Position numbers and translations under genes: made by a program. From assembly GCA_945878865.1 (NCBI GenBank), contig CAMCUD010000011.1, forward strand, positions 1 through 64,000: a stretch of 64,000 nucleotides of DNA. Reading direction: 5' to 3'. Positions within the stretch are counted from its first letter, which is position 1. The number at the start of each line of letters is the position of its first letter. This stretch comes from Bifidobacterium breve. Lineage in GTDB: Bacteria; Actinomycetota; Thermoleophilia; Solirubrobacterales; Solirubrobacteraceae. The notes below the pieces were generated by a model. That model was given only the letters and a program-made list of their open reading frames with translations. It was not told the DNA's origin and did not search any database. This document shows positions 24,492-31,744 of the stretch, piece by piece.

Positions 24492-24679
24492 CCGTCCTCG
24501 CGCACCTGGGCACCGACCACTGGTGGGCGTCGCTGCTCTACCTCATGCCGGTGCTCATCGTCGTGGCCGGGATCGGGTTCACGAGCTGGCGCGACAAGCG
24601 GCGCGAAGCCGCGGAGGGCCCCGACGGCCCCGACGACGGGTCGGCTACGACGCCGCCCGATTCGTCTGAAGCGCCTTGA
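24488..24679 (+). CDS. Small single-span membrane protein
   Basis: A 63-residue protein with one membrane helix (LLYLMPVLIVVAGIGFT) followed by SWRDKRREA and a polar acidic tail. The ATG overlaps the stop of the preceding polytopic membrane protein (ATGA), so the two are made together and the small protein may be an accessory subunit. Its 3' end overlaps the 3' end of the convergent SCO-family gene by 35 bases. No family recognised. Confidence 0.7.
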   Translation: MTVLAHLGTDHWWASLLYLMPVLIVVAGIGFTSWRDKRREAAEGPDGPDDGSATTPPDSSEAP

Positions 24680-25262
24680 TGTCGTGGGCCAGCCCCTCCG
24701 GGGTGAGCTGGTCCACGGGGAAGCCGATGCGCTGGCGGCCGTCGCCGTCGAGGATGACGACCGACGCCGTGTGCTCGAGGTTCTCCTTCTGCGGGCGGAT
24801 CCCGTAGGCGGTGTACTGGCGCTCGAGCGCCGCGCGGGGGCCAAGGAGGAACTGCATGCGGCCCGTCATCTGCTGTTCGAGCAGGAAGCGCCGGGCGCGC
24901 TCCGGGGTGTCGTTGGCCGGGTCGACGCTGACGGCGATGACGGGGACGTCCTCGCCGAGATCGTCCAGCGCGCCGCGGATCTGCTGGGCGGTCAGCGGGC
25001 AGGTGTCCTGGCAGGTCGAGTACATGAACGAGACGACCACCGGCCGGCCCCGCAGGTCGGCCAGGCGGACGGCCTTGCCGTCCTGGTCGCGCAGGCCCTC
25101 GAAGTCGGTGGGCGGCAGGCTGGTCGGGCGCACGGCGCCGGCGAATCCGGTGCCCCCGACGGCCGGACCGGCGTCCTCGTGGGTGACGGCGGCGATCGCG
25201 AGTGCGGCGGTCATCGTCAGCACGGCGGCGACGACAAGCGTCAAGAGGACCCGGCGGGGCAT
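24645..25262 (-). CDS. SCO1/SenC-family copper chaperone-like protein
   Basis: A 205-residue protein anchored by an N-terminal helix (residues 5-26) with a thioredoxin-fold SCO domain outside the membrane. The copper motif CxxxC is Cys84 and Cys88 (MYSTCQDTCPL), and the third ligand is His164 (NLEHTASVV). SCO proteins deliver copper to the CuA site of cytochrome oxidase or act as thiol reductases. TACCCT ends 6 nt before the ATG, without a ribosome site. A membrane protein pair converges on it. No oxidase genes lie in the window. Confidence 0.92.
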   Translation of the reverse strand: MPRRVLLTLVVAAVLTMTAALAIAAVTHEDAGPAVGGTGFAGAVRPTSLPPTDFEGLRDQDGKAVRLADLRGRPVVVSFMYSTCQDTCPLTAQQIRGALDDLGEDVPVIAVSVDPANDTPERARRFLLEQQMTGRMQFLLGPRAALERQYTAYGIRPQKENLEHTASVVILDGDGRQRIGFPVDQLTPEGLAHDIKALQTNRAAS

Positions 25263-25281
25263 CCCTTCAGGGTAGGAAACG

Positions 25282-25914
25282 TCACGCTTCGACGAGGCCC
25301 CGCCGGATCGCGTAACGCACGAGCTCGACGCGGTCGCGCATCCCGAGCTTGCGCAGGAGGTTGCCGCGGTGCGACTCCACGGTCTTCTCCGAGAGGTGGA
25401 GGATCTCGCCGATCTCGCGGTTGGTGTGCGCCTCGGCGATGAGCTTGAGGACCTCCTGCTCGCGCGGCGAGAGCGGCTCGTGCGGTCCCTGCGCCTCGTC
25501 GCTCATCCAGGCGCGGATCAGCGACCGCTCGGCGGCGTTGGTCAGGAACGACTCGCCGCGGTCGACGGCGCGGACGGCGTCGACGAGGGCCTCGTCGGCC
25601 TCGCGCTTGAGCACGTAGCCCGATGCGCCGGCCTTCAGCGCCTCGAACAGATAGCGCTCGTCGTCGTGCATCGAGAGGATGAGGACATTGGTCTGCGGCA
25701 GCTGCGCCTTGATCTCCCGGGCAGCCTGGAGGCCCGTCATCCGCGGCATCGCGACATCGAGGACGCAGACGTCGGGCTTGACGCGCAGCGCCTGTTCCAG
25801 CGCGTCGACGCCGTCCTCGGCCTCCGCGACCACCTCCATGTCGGCCTGGCGCTCGAGCAGCAGCCGCAGGCCGCCGCGCACGATCCCGTGGTCGTCGGCG
25901 ACGAGCAGCCTCAC
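25282..25914 (-). CDS. NarL/FixJ-family response regulator (LuxR HTH)
   Basis: A 210-residue two-domain regulator. The receiver has acidic residues DD at 7-8, phospho-acceptor Asp53 (VLDVAMPRM) and a conserved KRE near residue 104. The output is a LuxR helix-turn-helix starting LSPREQEVLKLIAEAHTNRE, with SEKTVESHRGNLLRKLG as recognition region. The GTG start overlaps the kinase stop as GTGA, so kinase and regulator are co-translated and almost certainly partners. Targets unknown; the SCO gene lies immediately downstream on the same strand, 19 bp away, and could be in the same transcript. Confidence 0.94.
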   Translation of the reverse strand: MRLLVADDHGIVRGGLRLLLERQADMEVVAEAEDGVDALEQALRVKPDVCVLDVAMPRMTGLQAAREIKAQLPQTNVLILSMHDDERYLFEALKAGASGYVLKREADEALVDAVRAVDRGESFLTNAAERSLIRAWMSDEAQGPHEPLSPREQEVLKLIAEAHTNREIGEILHLSEKTVESHRGNLLRKLGMRDRVELVRYAIRRGLVEA

Positions 25915-26888
25915 AGCGCCAGCTCCACGACGGTGCCCGAGCCGTCCAGCGCGCGGGTGCGGACGTCGAGCTTGCCCCCGGCCAGGAGCGCGCGCTCGCG
26001 CATGCCTGCGAGGCCGAGGCCGGTGCCGGGCGTGGGGGAGGGCGAGCGCAGGCCCACCCCGTCGTCGGCGACCCGCAGCCGGACGTGGCCGCCGGGCAGG
26101 CGGCCGAGCGAGACGGTGACGTGGGTCGCGTCGGCGTGGCGCGCGACGTTCGAGAGCGATTCCTGGGCGATCCGGTAGACGACGAGCTGCTCGTCGGGGC
26201 TGAGGTCGGGCAGGTCGTCGTCGACGTCGAGCTCCGCGGTGATGCCCGGGCGGCGTCCGAACTCCGTCACCTGCGAGCGCAGGGCGGGAACCAGGCCGTG
26301 GTCGTCGAGGGCCGTGGGGCGCAGCTCGCGGACGAGACGCAGCAGCTCGTCCATCGCCTGCTGGGCGAGCGCGCGTGTCTCGGCGAGCTCGGCGGCGAGG
26401 TCCTCGGGGGCGTCGGCGGCCGACGCCTGTAGGCGCAGGAGGATCGCGGTGAGCGCCTGGTTGACCTCGTCGTGAAGGTCGCGCGCGATCCGCGCGCGCT
26501 CCTCCTCCTGGGCGCGGAGCACCGCGGCCGCCGCACCCGCGCGCTCGGCCTCGAGGCGATCGAGCATGCCGTTGAACGCCTCGCGCAGGCGCTCGACGTC
26601 GGCGGGCTCGTCGGCCTGGCGCTCGGCGCGCACGCCGGGCGTGGAGAGGTCGACGCGTCCCATCGTCTCGACGAGGCGCTCGAGCGGCTTGAACCGCCGC
26701 CGCAGGATGATGCCGTTGGCGAGCACCGTCGCGAAGATCGCGGCGGCGACCACGAGGAACTGGTGCAGGCCGTCCGCCGACTTCAGGTCCAGGCGCGCGG
26801 CGACGCTCGCCACGAAGACCGTGGCGACGATGAGCAGCGTGTTGACTGCCAGGACCTGGGAGAGGAGTGCGGGTGGGCGGCGGCGCAT
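25911..26888 (-). CDS. NarL-type sensor histidine kinase
   Basis: A 325-residue kinase. Two membrane helices (about 12-30 and 42-62) enclose a very short extracytoplasmic loop. A HAMP-like linker follows (RRRFKPLERLVETMGRVDLS), then a coiled segment and HisKA_3 with phospho-acceptor His139 in RDLHDEVNQAL. The ATPase domain has an N box (ESLSNVARHADA) and glycine-rich DDGVGL and GTGLGLAGMRERA. The short loop suggests sensing of membrane or intracellular state. It is translationally coupled to the response regulator gene and divergent from the sulfur-activation gene, with 249 bp between starts. Confidence 0.92.
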   Translation of the reverse strand: MRRRPPALLSQVLAVNTLLIVATVFVASVAARLDLKSADGLHQFLVVAAAIFATVLANGIILRRRFKPLERLVETMGRVDLSTPGVRAERQADEPADVERLREAFNGMLDRLEAERAGAAAAVLRAQEEERARIARDLHDEVNQALTAILLRLQASAADAPEDLAAELAETRALAQQAMDELLRLVRELRPTALDDHGLVPALRSQVTEFGRRPGITAELDVDDDLPDLSPDEQLVVYRIAQESLSNVARHADATHVTVSLGRLPGGHVRLRVADDGVGLRSPSPTPGTGLGLAGMRERALLAGGKLDVRTRALDGSGTVVELAL

Positions 26889-27008
26889 GATGGGGTCCTC
26901 ACCCCATGTCGTCGGCAGCAAGGCCGTCCGATAACAGTGGTGCAGCAGACTCCACGAACGTTCTCCGGCAGGGGAGCGGGCGATGCAGAAGCCAAACGGA
27001 GATCCTTC

Positions 27009-27058
27009 GGGGCGCCCGCCCGGCCCGGCCGCAGACCGGGCCGCCAGGCGGGCGCCCC
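27009..27058. other. Long GC-rich hairpin in a divergent intergenic region
   Basis: Outer arms of 12 bp (27009-27020 and 27047-27058) and inner arms of 8 bp (27021-27028 and 27036-27043) form an almost continuous 20-bp stem with a 7-nt loop and a 3-nt bulge. It lies upstream of both flanking genes, which point away from it, so it is not an ordinary gene terminator. It could end an unannotated small RNA or insulate the promoters. Confidence 0.55.
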
Positions 27059-27085
27059 CGTCCCGTCCGCCCGCCTTGCTGCCGC

Positions 27086-27100
27086 TATACTTTCTGAAGT
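27086..27100 (+). promoter_or_regulatory. -10 box and dyad of the rhodanese-E1 gene
   Basis: TATACT (27086-27091) is a good -10. From its fourth base runs the dyad ACTTTCTGAAGT (27089-27100). The same layout, TACACT merging into ACTTCGTGAAGT, occurs at the cysM promoter, so both may be controlled by one repressor. About 37 nt of leader separate the dyad from the GTG. Confidence 0.55.
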
Positions 27101-27137
27101 CCCTCGATTCCCGATCGCACTTCAGGAGTTTCCCCAC

Positions 27138-28316
27138 GTGACCCCGTCCGGCGCGGAGTTCATCCGCCAGATCAAGAGCCAGATCACCGAGGTGGACCCG
27201 AGCGAGGTCCACGAGGTCGTCGGCAACGGCGTCGCGATCATCGACGTCCGCGAGACCGAGGAAGTCGCGCAGGGCAAGATCCCGGGCGCCAAGCATGTCT
27301 CGCGCGCCTACCTCGAGTCGCGGATCGAGGGCGCGGTCCCCGACCGCTCCCAGCGCGTCGTCCTGTACTGCGCCTCGGGCAACCGCTCCGCGCTGGCCGC
27401 CAAGACGCTCGAGGAGCTCGGCTACGAGGACGTCTCCTCGATGACGGGCGGGTTCACGCTGTGGAAGGACCGCGGCTACGAGTTCGAGACGCCGTTTCAG
27501 TTCACGCCCGACCAGCGCGAGCGCTACTCGCGCCACTTCCTCCTGCCGGAGATCGGCGAGGAAGGCCAGCGCAAGCTGCTCGAGAGCAAGGTCCTGCTGC
27601 TCGGCGCCGGCGGCTTGGGCTCGCCGATCGCGCTGTACCTCGCGGCGGCGGGCGTCGGCACGCTCGGCCTCGTCGACGACGACGTGGTCGACGTCTCGAA
27701 CCTCCAGCGCCAGGTCGCGCACGCGACCGACCGCGTCGGCGTGCCGAAGGTCGAGTCGGCGATGCAGTCGATCCACGACATCAACCCCGGGGTCGAGGTC
27801 AAGACGTACCAGACGCGCCTGGACGCCTCGAACATCATGGAGATCATCTCCGGGTACGACGTGATCGTCGACGGGGTCGACAACTTCCCCACGCGCTACC
27901 TGCTCAACGACGCGACGGTCCGCCTCGGCATCCCGGTGGTGAGCGCGTCGATCCTGGGCTTCGACGGCCAGTTGTCGGTCTTCAAGCCGTTCGACGGCCC
28001 GTGCTACCGCTGCCTCTACCCGGTCCCGCCGCCCGCCGAGCTCGCGCCGTCCTGCGGCGCCAACGGCGTCCTGGGCGTCCTTCCGGGCACGATGGGCCTG
28101 CTGCAGGCGACCGAGGTCATCAAGCTCGTGGTCGGCGCCGGCGAGCCGCTCATCGGCCGGCTGCTCCTCTACGAGGCGCTCGGCGCGACGTTCACCGAGC
28201 TGAAGGTCCGCCGCGACCCGGAGTGCCCGGTGTGCTCACGCGACCCGGAGACCATCACCGACGAGGAGATGGGCGTCTTCCCCGACTACGAGGCGTTCTG
28301 CGCCGCGGCGGGCTAG
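27138..28316 (+). CDS. Rhodanese-E1 fusion, sulfur-carrier activating enzyme (MoeZ/MoeB-like)
   Basis: A 392-residue protein with an N-terminal rhodanese domain (about 20-115, persulfide Cys78 in YCASGNRSA) and a ThiF/MoeB E1 domain (about 125-370). The E1 part has the ATP site LLGAGGLGSP (156-163), DVSNLQRQV, VDGVDNFPTR, zinc pairs Cys289/Cys292 and Cys363/Cys366, and a Cys306 near the catalytic position. It should adenylate and thiocarboxylate a ubiquitin-like carrier, most likely the CysO-like protein encoded next. In MoeZ and MOCS3 the rhodanese domain is C-terminal; here the order is reversed. The GTG start has AGGAG about 10 nt upstream. Confidence 0.92.
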   Translation: MTPSGAEFIRQIKSQITEVDPSEVHEVVGNGVAIIDVRETEEVAQGKIPGAKHVSRAYLESRIEGAVPDRSQRVVLYCASGNRSALAAKTLEELGYEDVSSMTGGFTLWKDRGYEFETPFQFTPDQRERYSRHFLLPEIGEEGQRKLLESKVLLLGAGGLGSPIALYLAAAGVGTLGLVDDDVVDVSNLQRQVAHATDRVGVPKVESAMQSIHDINPGVEVKTYQTRLDASNIMEIISGYDVIVDGVDNFPTRYLLNDATVRLGIPVVSASILGFDGQLSVFKPFDGPCYRCLYPVPPPAELAPSCGANGVLGVLPGTMGLLQATEVIKLVVGAGEPLIGRLLLYEALGATFTELKVRRDPECPVCSRDPETITDEEMGVFPDYEAFCAAAG

Positions 28317-28329
28317 GGTGACGCGTCCT

Positions 28330-28608
28330 ATGGCCACTGTTCGCATTCCCCCGGTCCTGCGCCCGTCCGTCGGCGGCGAGAAGGAAGTCGAGGCCGCCGG
28401 CGCCGACGTCGGGTCGGTCCTGCGCTCGCTCGCCGAGCAGCACCCCGCCACCGAGACGCAGATCTTCGGCGAGAACGGCGATCTGAACCGCTACGTCAAC
28501 GTCTACCTCAACGACGAGGACGTCCGCGTCCTCGGCGGGCTGGAGACCGCGGTGGGCGCGGGCGACGTGCTGGTGATCCTGCCGGCGATGGCCGGCGGGG
28601 CGCGTTAG
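28330..28608 (+). CDS. cysO: CysO-like ubiquitin-fold sulfur carrier with extended C-terminus
   Basis: A 92-residue beta-grasp sulfur carrier of the ThiS/MoaD/CysO group. Family features are VRIPPVLRPSVGGE, the LNRYVNVYLNDEDVR core and AGDVLVILPAMAGG. In mycobacterial CysO the chain ends at the Gly-Gly that becomes the thiocarboxylate. Here Ala91-Arg92 follow Gly89-Gly90, so a protease would have to trim the tail before activation. The E1 gene lies 13 bp upstream and the JAMM protease gene 2.7 kb downstream. A GTG at 28318 is an alternative start; the ATG fits the family, and TAGGGT ends 10 nt before it. Its stop interlocks with the convergent GGDEF gene (TTAG). Confidence 0.88.
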   Translation: MATVRIPPVLRPSVGGEKEVEAAGADVGSVLRSLAEQHPATETQIFGENGDLNRYVNVYLNDEDVRVLGGLETAVGAGDVLVILPAMAGGAR

Positions 28609-29741
28609 GCCGCGCGGCCGAGTTCCGTCACCACTGCGACGGCGGTCGCTGTCCGCACCTGGTCGCGGCCGCCCTCCTTTGCCGCGTACAGCGCGGTGTC
28701 CGCGTCGTGGTACGCGTGGCGCCAGGAGAACGACGCGCCGGCCGGTGACGCCGCGACGCCGGCGGAGATCGTGACGTCGACGCCCGCGTGCCGCGCCGAG
28801 CGGACGCTCGCCAGGAGGCGCTCGGCGGCCTCCGCGGCCGCGCGTTCGGCCGTGGCCGGGAGGAGCACGATGAACTCCTCGCCGCCGAGCCGGTAGAGCT
28901 CGTCGCCCTCGCGGACGTGGGCCGCGAGCGTCTCGGCCACCGACCGCAGGACGTCATCGCCGCGGTCGTGGCCGAGCTCGTCGTTGACGCCCTTGAAGTG
29001 GTCGATGTCCAGCAGGACGACGCCGATCGGCTCTGCCAGTGGGGCATCCGCGCGCTCGAGCTCCTGGATGCGCCGCTCGAAGGCACCGCGGTTGAACAGT
29101 CCGGTGAGCTGATCGATGATCGACGCGGCGTGGTTCGCGCTGTCGGAGTTGCGCAGGGTGGTGACGATGGCCGAGCACGTGATGAGGATGCCGATGCCGA
29201 CGGTGGCCAGCGCGGGATCGCTGATCAGGCGCTGCGGATCGGTGAGCAGCCAGGCGGCGAGGTAGAGCACGATCGACCACGCGGTGAGCGGCACGACGGC
29301 GCGGGTCGGCAGCCGTGACGCCACGCCGACGCAGGCCCAGACGAGCAGGACCATCCCGCCGTCGTCGACCCTGCCGGCGAAGACGACGCCGAACATGACG
29401 AGAAGCTGCATGATCGAGAAGCTCACGGCGACCCAGACCTCCGGTCGCGCGAGGCGCGGCACCTTGATCTGCGTGACGCCGTACTGCGCGAGGCCGACCG
29501 CGATCGTCCCGAGCGCGAGCCACGGATGGGGCGCGCCGACGAGCCCGGGGATGATGAGGATGGCCAGCAGGACCCCGGTGCGCTGGGCGACCGGGAACAT
29601 CCGCTCGTGCATGGTCAGGAACCGCGCGCGGGAGGCGGCATCCGGGCAGATCCAGGAGTACCGGCCGCGGTCGGGCATGGACATGGCATCGACAGGCGGC
29701 GGACGGTCCAGGATCGCCGCACCGGTGTGGTGGACGAACAT
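28605..29741 (-). CDS. Membrane GGDEF diguanylate cyclase
   Basis: A 378-residue protein with about six membrane helices (residues 50-195) and a C-terminal GGDEF domain beginning IIDQLTGLFNRGAF. The active-site loop is GGEEF. A typical product-inhibition I-site, RxxD, stands five residues before it (REGD-ELYRL-GGEEF). It should make cyclic di-GMP at the membrane. The membrane part is a MASE-like sensor without a recognisable ligand motif. The start at 29741 lacks a clear ribosome site, and Met residues near 29684 are alternatives. It lies antisense between the sulfur-carrier and cysteine-synthase genes. Confidence 0.92.
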   Translation of the reverse strand: MFVHHTGAAILDRPPPVDAMSMPDRGRYSWICPDAASRARFLTMHERMFPVAQRTGVLLAILIIPGLVGAPHPWLALGTIAVGLAQYGVTQIKVPRLARPEVWVAVSFSIMQLLVMFGVVFAGRVDDGGMVLLVWACVGVASRLPTRAVVPLTAWSIVLYLAAWLLTDPQRLISDPALATVGIGILITCSAIVTTLRNSDSANHAASIIDQLTGLFNRGAFERRIQELERADAPLAEPIGVVLLDIDHFKGVNDELGHDRGDDVLRSVAETLAAHVREGDELYRLGGEEFIVLLPATAERAAAEAAERLLASVRSARHAGVDVTISAGVAASPAGASFSWRHAYHDADTALYAAKEGGRDQVRTATAVAVVTELGRAA

Positions 29742-29756
29742 CCCCGGCCGTGACCG

Positions 29757-30131
29757 TTACAGCGCGACCACAGCGGCGGCGGTCAGCCCGCCGCTGGTCC
29801 CGATGAACGACAGCGTGATGATCACGCGGTAGTACGCGCGCCGCCGCTGCTCCTCGTCGAAGGCCAGCGGCAGGAATCCCAGCGGGTTGACGATCGTGCC
29901 GAAGACGAGCGGGACGGCGATCCAGGTCGGCAGGTCGGGGACCGCCAGACCGACGGCGACGAGGATGAGCCCCATCATCACGAAGTCGATGTGCATCTGC
30001 AGCAGCCGGCGCGGCTGGCGGACGCCGAATCGGCGCAGCGTCTCCGGCGATTCCAGACGCAGGGTGATGAGCCAGCCGAGCAGGGCGCCGAACGCCAGCT
30101 CGAACAGCCCGATGTTCACGAGCGGGGACAC
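29757..30131 (-). CDS. Small four-helix membrane protein
   Basis: A 124-residue protein with four membrane helices. The second begins QMHIDFVMMGLILVAVGLAV and the third is IAVPLVFGTIVNPLGFLPL. The lone His before a membrane Asp/Met-rich helix and the size faintly recall hydroxylaminobenzene mutase or styrene-oxide isomerase relatives; I would not assign that without a profile search. The GTG start has TAGCTT ending 6 nt upstream and no ribosome site. It is divergent from cysM with only 26 bp between start codons, so the two promoters overlap. The GGDEF gene follows on the same strand. Confidence 0.72.
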   Translation of the reverse strand: MSPLVNIGLFELAFGALLGWLITLRLESPETLRRFGVRQPRRLLQMHIDFVMMGLILVAVGLAVPDLPTWIAVPLVFGTIVNPLGFLPLAFDEEQRRRAYYRVIITLSFIGTSGGLTAAAVVAL

Positions 30132-30157
30132 GTTTTCAAGCTACACTTCGTGAAGTA
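30132..30157. promoter_or_regulatory. 26-bp divergent promoter with overlapping -10 boxes and a dyad
   Basis: The minus-strand -10 TAGCTT occupies 30138-30143 and the plus-strand -10 TACACT occupies 30142-30147, overlapping by two bases. ACTTC-GT-GAAGT (30145-30156) overlaps the plus -10 and the expected transcription start, matching the dyad at the rhodanese-E1 promoter at 10 of 12 positions. Confidence 0.6.
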
Positions 30158-31132
30158 ATGGCGCTGCCGCCCCTTCAGAACCGTCCCTGCGGCGGCCGCT
30201 ACGGCGACATCGTGCAGGCGATCGGCAACACGCCGCTCGTCGAGCTGAAGACCCTGTCGCCGAAGCCCGGGGTGCGGATCTGGGCGAAGATGGAGTCGTT
30301 CAACCCGACCGGCTCCATCAAGGATCGTGTCGCGCGCGCCCTCATCCAGGACGCCGAGGAGAAGGGCGCCATCCGCCCCGGCATGACGATCCTCGAGCCG
30401 ACGTCGGGGAACACCGGCATCGCGCTGGCGATGATCTGCTCGCGCAAGGGCTACAAGCTCAAGGTCGTGATGCCTGACAACGTCACGCCGGAGCGCACGC
30501 AGCTCCTGGAGATGTACGGCGCGGAGATCGTCTACTCGCCCGGCGACCAGGGATCCAACGGCGCGGTCGCGATGTCGCTCGAGATGGCGGAGTCGGACGC
30601 GAGCTACTACATGCCGTACCAGTACGGCAACCCCGCGAATCCCGGCGCGCACTACAACGGCACGGCGCTCGAGATCCTCGAGGAGCTCGACGGCGAGGTG
30701 GACGCGTTCGTCGCGGGCCTCGGGACCGGCGGCACGCTCATGGGCCACGCCCGCCGCTTCAAGGAGGAGCTCGGGGATCGCGTCACGATCGTCGCGGCCG
30801 AGCCGATGCAGGGCGAGCCCGTCCAGGGGCTGCGCAGCCTCGACGACGGGTTCATCCCGCCGATCATCGACATCTCCCTGCTGGACCGAAAGATCTTCGT
30901 CACCAACCACGATGCCATCATGTGGACGCGGAAACTCCTTGACGACGAGGGGTTGTTCGCGGGAGTCTCTTCGGGGGCGATCGCGAAGATCGCCGTCCGG
31001 GTCGCCGAAGAGATGGACGAAGGCAACGTCGTCTTCATCGTCTGCGACGACGGTTGGAAGTACCTGTCATCCGGCATCTACACGCGGCCCATCGACGAAG
31101 TCGAGAACCTCGACTCGACGGTGTGGTGGTAA
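30158..31132 (+). CDS. cysM: Cysteine synthase (CysM/CysK family, CysO-linked)
   Basis: A 324-residue PLP enzyme of the fold-II cysteine synthase family. The PLP lysine is Lys55 in NPTGSIKDR. The substrate loop is EPTSGNTGIALA, and the phosphate-binding loop is GLGTGGTLMG. With the rhodanese-E1, CysO-like and Mec genes nearby, it most likely uses O-phosphoserine and CysO thiocarboxylate, as mycobacterial CysM does, rather than sulfide. TACACT ends 10 nt before the ATG and a dyad covers the likely start site. tatA follows after 13 bp and mec after that, in one transcript. Confidence 0.93.
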   Translation: MALPPLQNRPCGGRYGDIVQAIGNTPLVELKTLSPKPGVRIWAKMESFNPTGSIKDRVARALIQDAEEKGAIRPGMTILEPTSGNTGIALAMICSRKGYKLKVVMPDNVTPERTQLLEMYGAEIVYSPGDQGSNGAVAMSLEMAESDASYYMPYQYGNPANPGAHYNGTALEILEELDGEVDAFVAGLGTGGTLMGHARRFKEELGDRVTIVAAEPMQGEPVQGLRSLDDGFIPPIIDISLLDRKIFVTNHDAIMWTRKLLDDEGLFAGVSSGAIAKIAVRVAEEMDEGNVVFIVCDDGWKYLSSGIYTRPIDEVENLDSTVWW

Positions 31133-31145
31133 AGGAGCAGCACCC

Positions 31146-31325
31146 ATGCCCAGCATCGGCCCCATGGAACTCGTCATCGTCCTTGCGATCGCCCTGATCG
31201 TCCTCGGCCCGAAGAAGCTGCCCGAGGTGGGCCGCTCGATCGGCAAGGGCATGCGCGAGTTCAAGGACGGCATCAGCGGCACGAGCGACGAGCGCGACGA
31301 GCTGCCGCGCCGCGCCGACGGCTGA
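31146..31325 (+). CDS. tatA: Twin-arginine translocase subunit TatA/E
   Basis: A 59-residue TatA-type protein: a short N-terminal membrane helix (GPMELVIVLAIALIVLG), the conserved hinge PKKLPEVGRSIGKGMREFK forming the amphipathic helix, and a short charged tail. TatA oligomers form the pore of the Tat export pathway. The ribosome site AAAGGAG is strong. It is unusually placed between cysM and mec in the cysteine operon; no tatC is in the window. Whether this is a functional link or chance insertion is unclear. Confidence 0.93.
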   Translation: MPSIGPMELVIVLAIALIVLGPKKLPEVGRSIGKGMREFKDGISGTSDERDELPRRADG

Positions 31326-31348
31326 CGCCGTCGCCCCCGTCACAACGG

Positions 31349-31744
31349 ATGCGGATCCCTCAGAGCCTGCTGGACGACGTCGTCGCGCACGCGCAGCGCG
31401 ACGCGCCGAACGAGTGCTGCGGCGTGCTGGAGATGCGCGACGGCGACGTGCTGGCCGTCCACGCCGCCGAGAACATCGCTGCGAGTCCGATGCGGTTCGA
31501 AGTCGACGGGCCCGAGCTCATGCGCCTGCTCGACGCCATCGAGGGGCGCGGCAACGACCTGGGCGGCATCTACCACTCGCATACCCGGTCCGAGGCCTAC
31601 CCCTCGCAGACGGACATCAACTTCGCGGTGAACTGGCCGGGCGTGGAGTGGCTCATCATCGGCCTGAAGCCCGACGAGCCCGAGCGACGCTCGTATCTCA
31701 TCGCCGGCGGTGAGGTCACCGAGGTGCCTGTCGAGGTGACGTGA
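31349..31744 (+). CDS. mec: Mec-type JAMM zinc peptidase
   Basis: A 131-residue JAB1/MPN/Mov34 metalloprotease. All JAMM residues are present: Glu22 (PNECCGVLE), His76 and His78 (YHSHTRSEAYPSQTD), Ser86 and Asp89, with exact H-x-H-x7-S-x2-D spacing. In Mycobacterium tuberculosis the Mec homologue releases cysteine from the CysO-cysteine adduct. Here it could also remove the two extra residues after Gly-Gly in the carrier, as a JAMM protease (QbsD) is known to do for QbsE. It lies 23 nt after tatA, and its stop overlaps the next start (GTGA). Confidence 0.93.
   Translation: MRIPQSLLDDVVAHAQRDAPNECCGVLEMRDGDVLAVHAAENIAASPMRFEVDGPELMRLLDAIEGRGNDLGGIYHSHTRSEAYPSQTDINFAVNWPGVEWLIIGLKPDEPERRSYLIAGGEVTEVPVEVT

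Noticed and set aside
26906-27097. Small plus-strand frame in the gap before the rhodanese-E1 gene
   Set aside because: Low-complexity Pro/Arg/Gly content across the large hairpin, without a ribosome site. Hairpin constraints explain the lack of stops.
26930-27137. Riboswitch (SAM, molybdenum cofactor or thiamine type) ahead of the sulfur genes
   Set aside because: I could not lay any known consensus on the sequence. Only the hairpin and the -10 dyad are supported.
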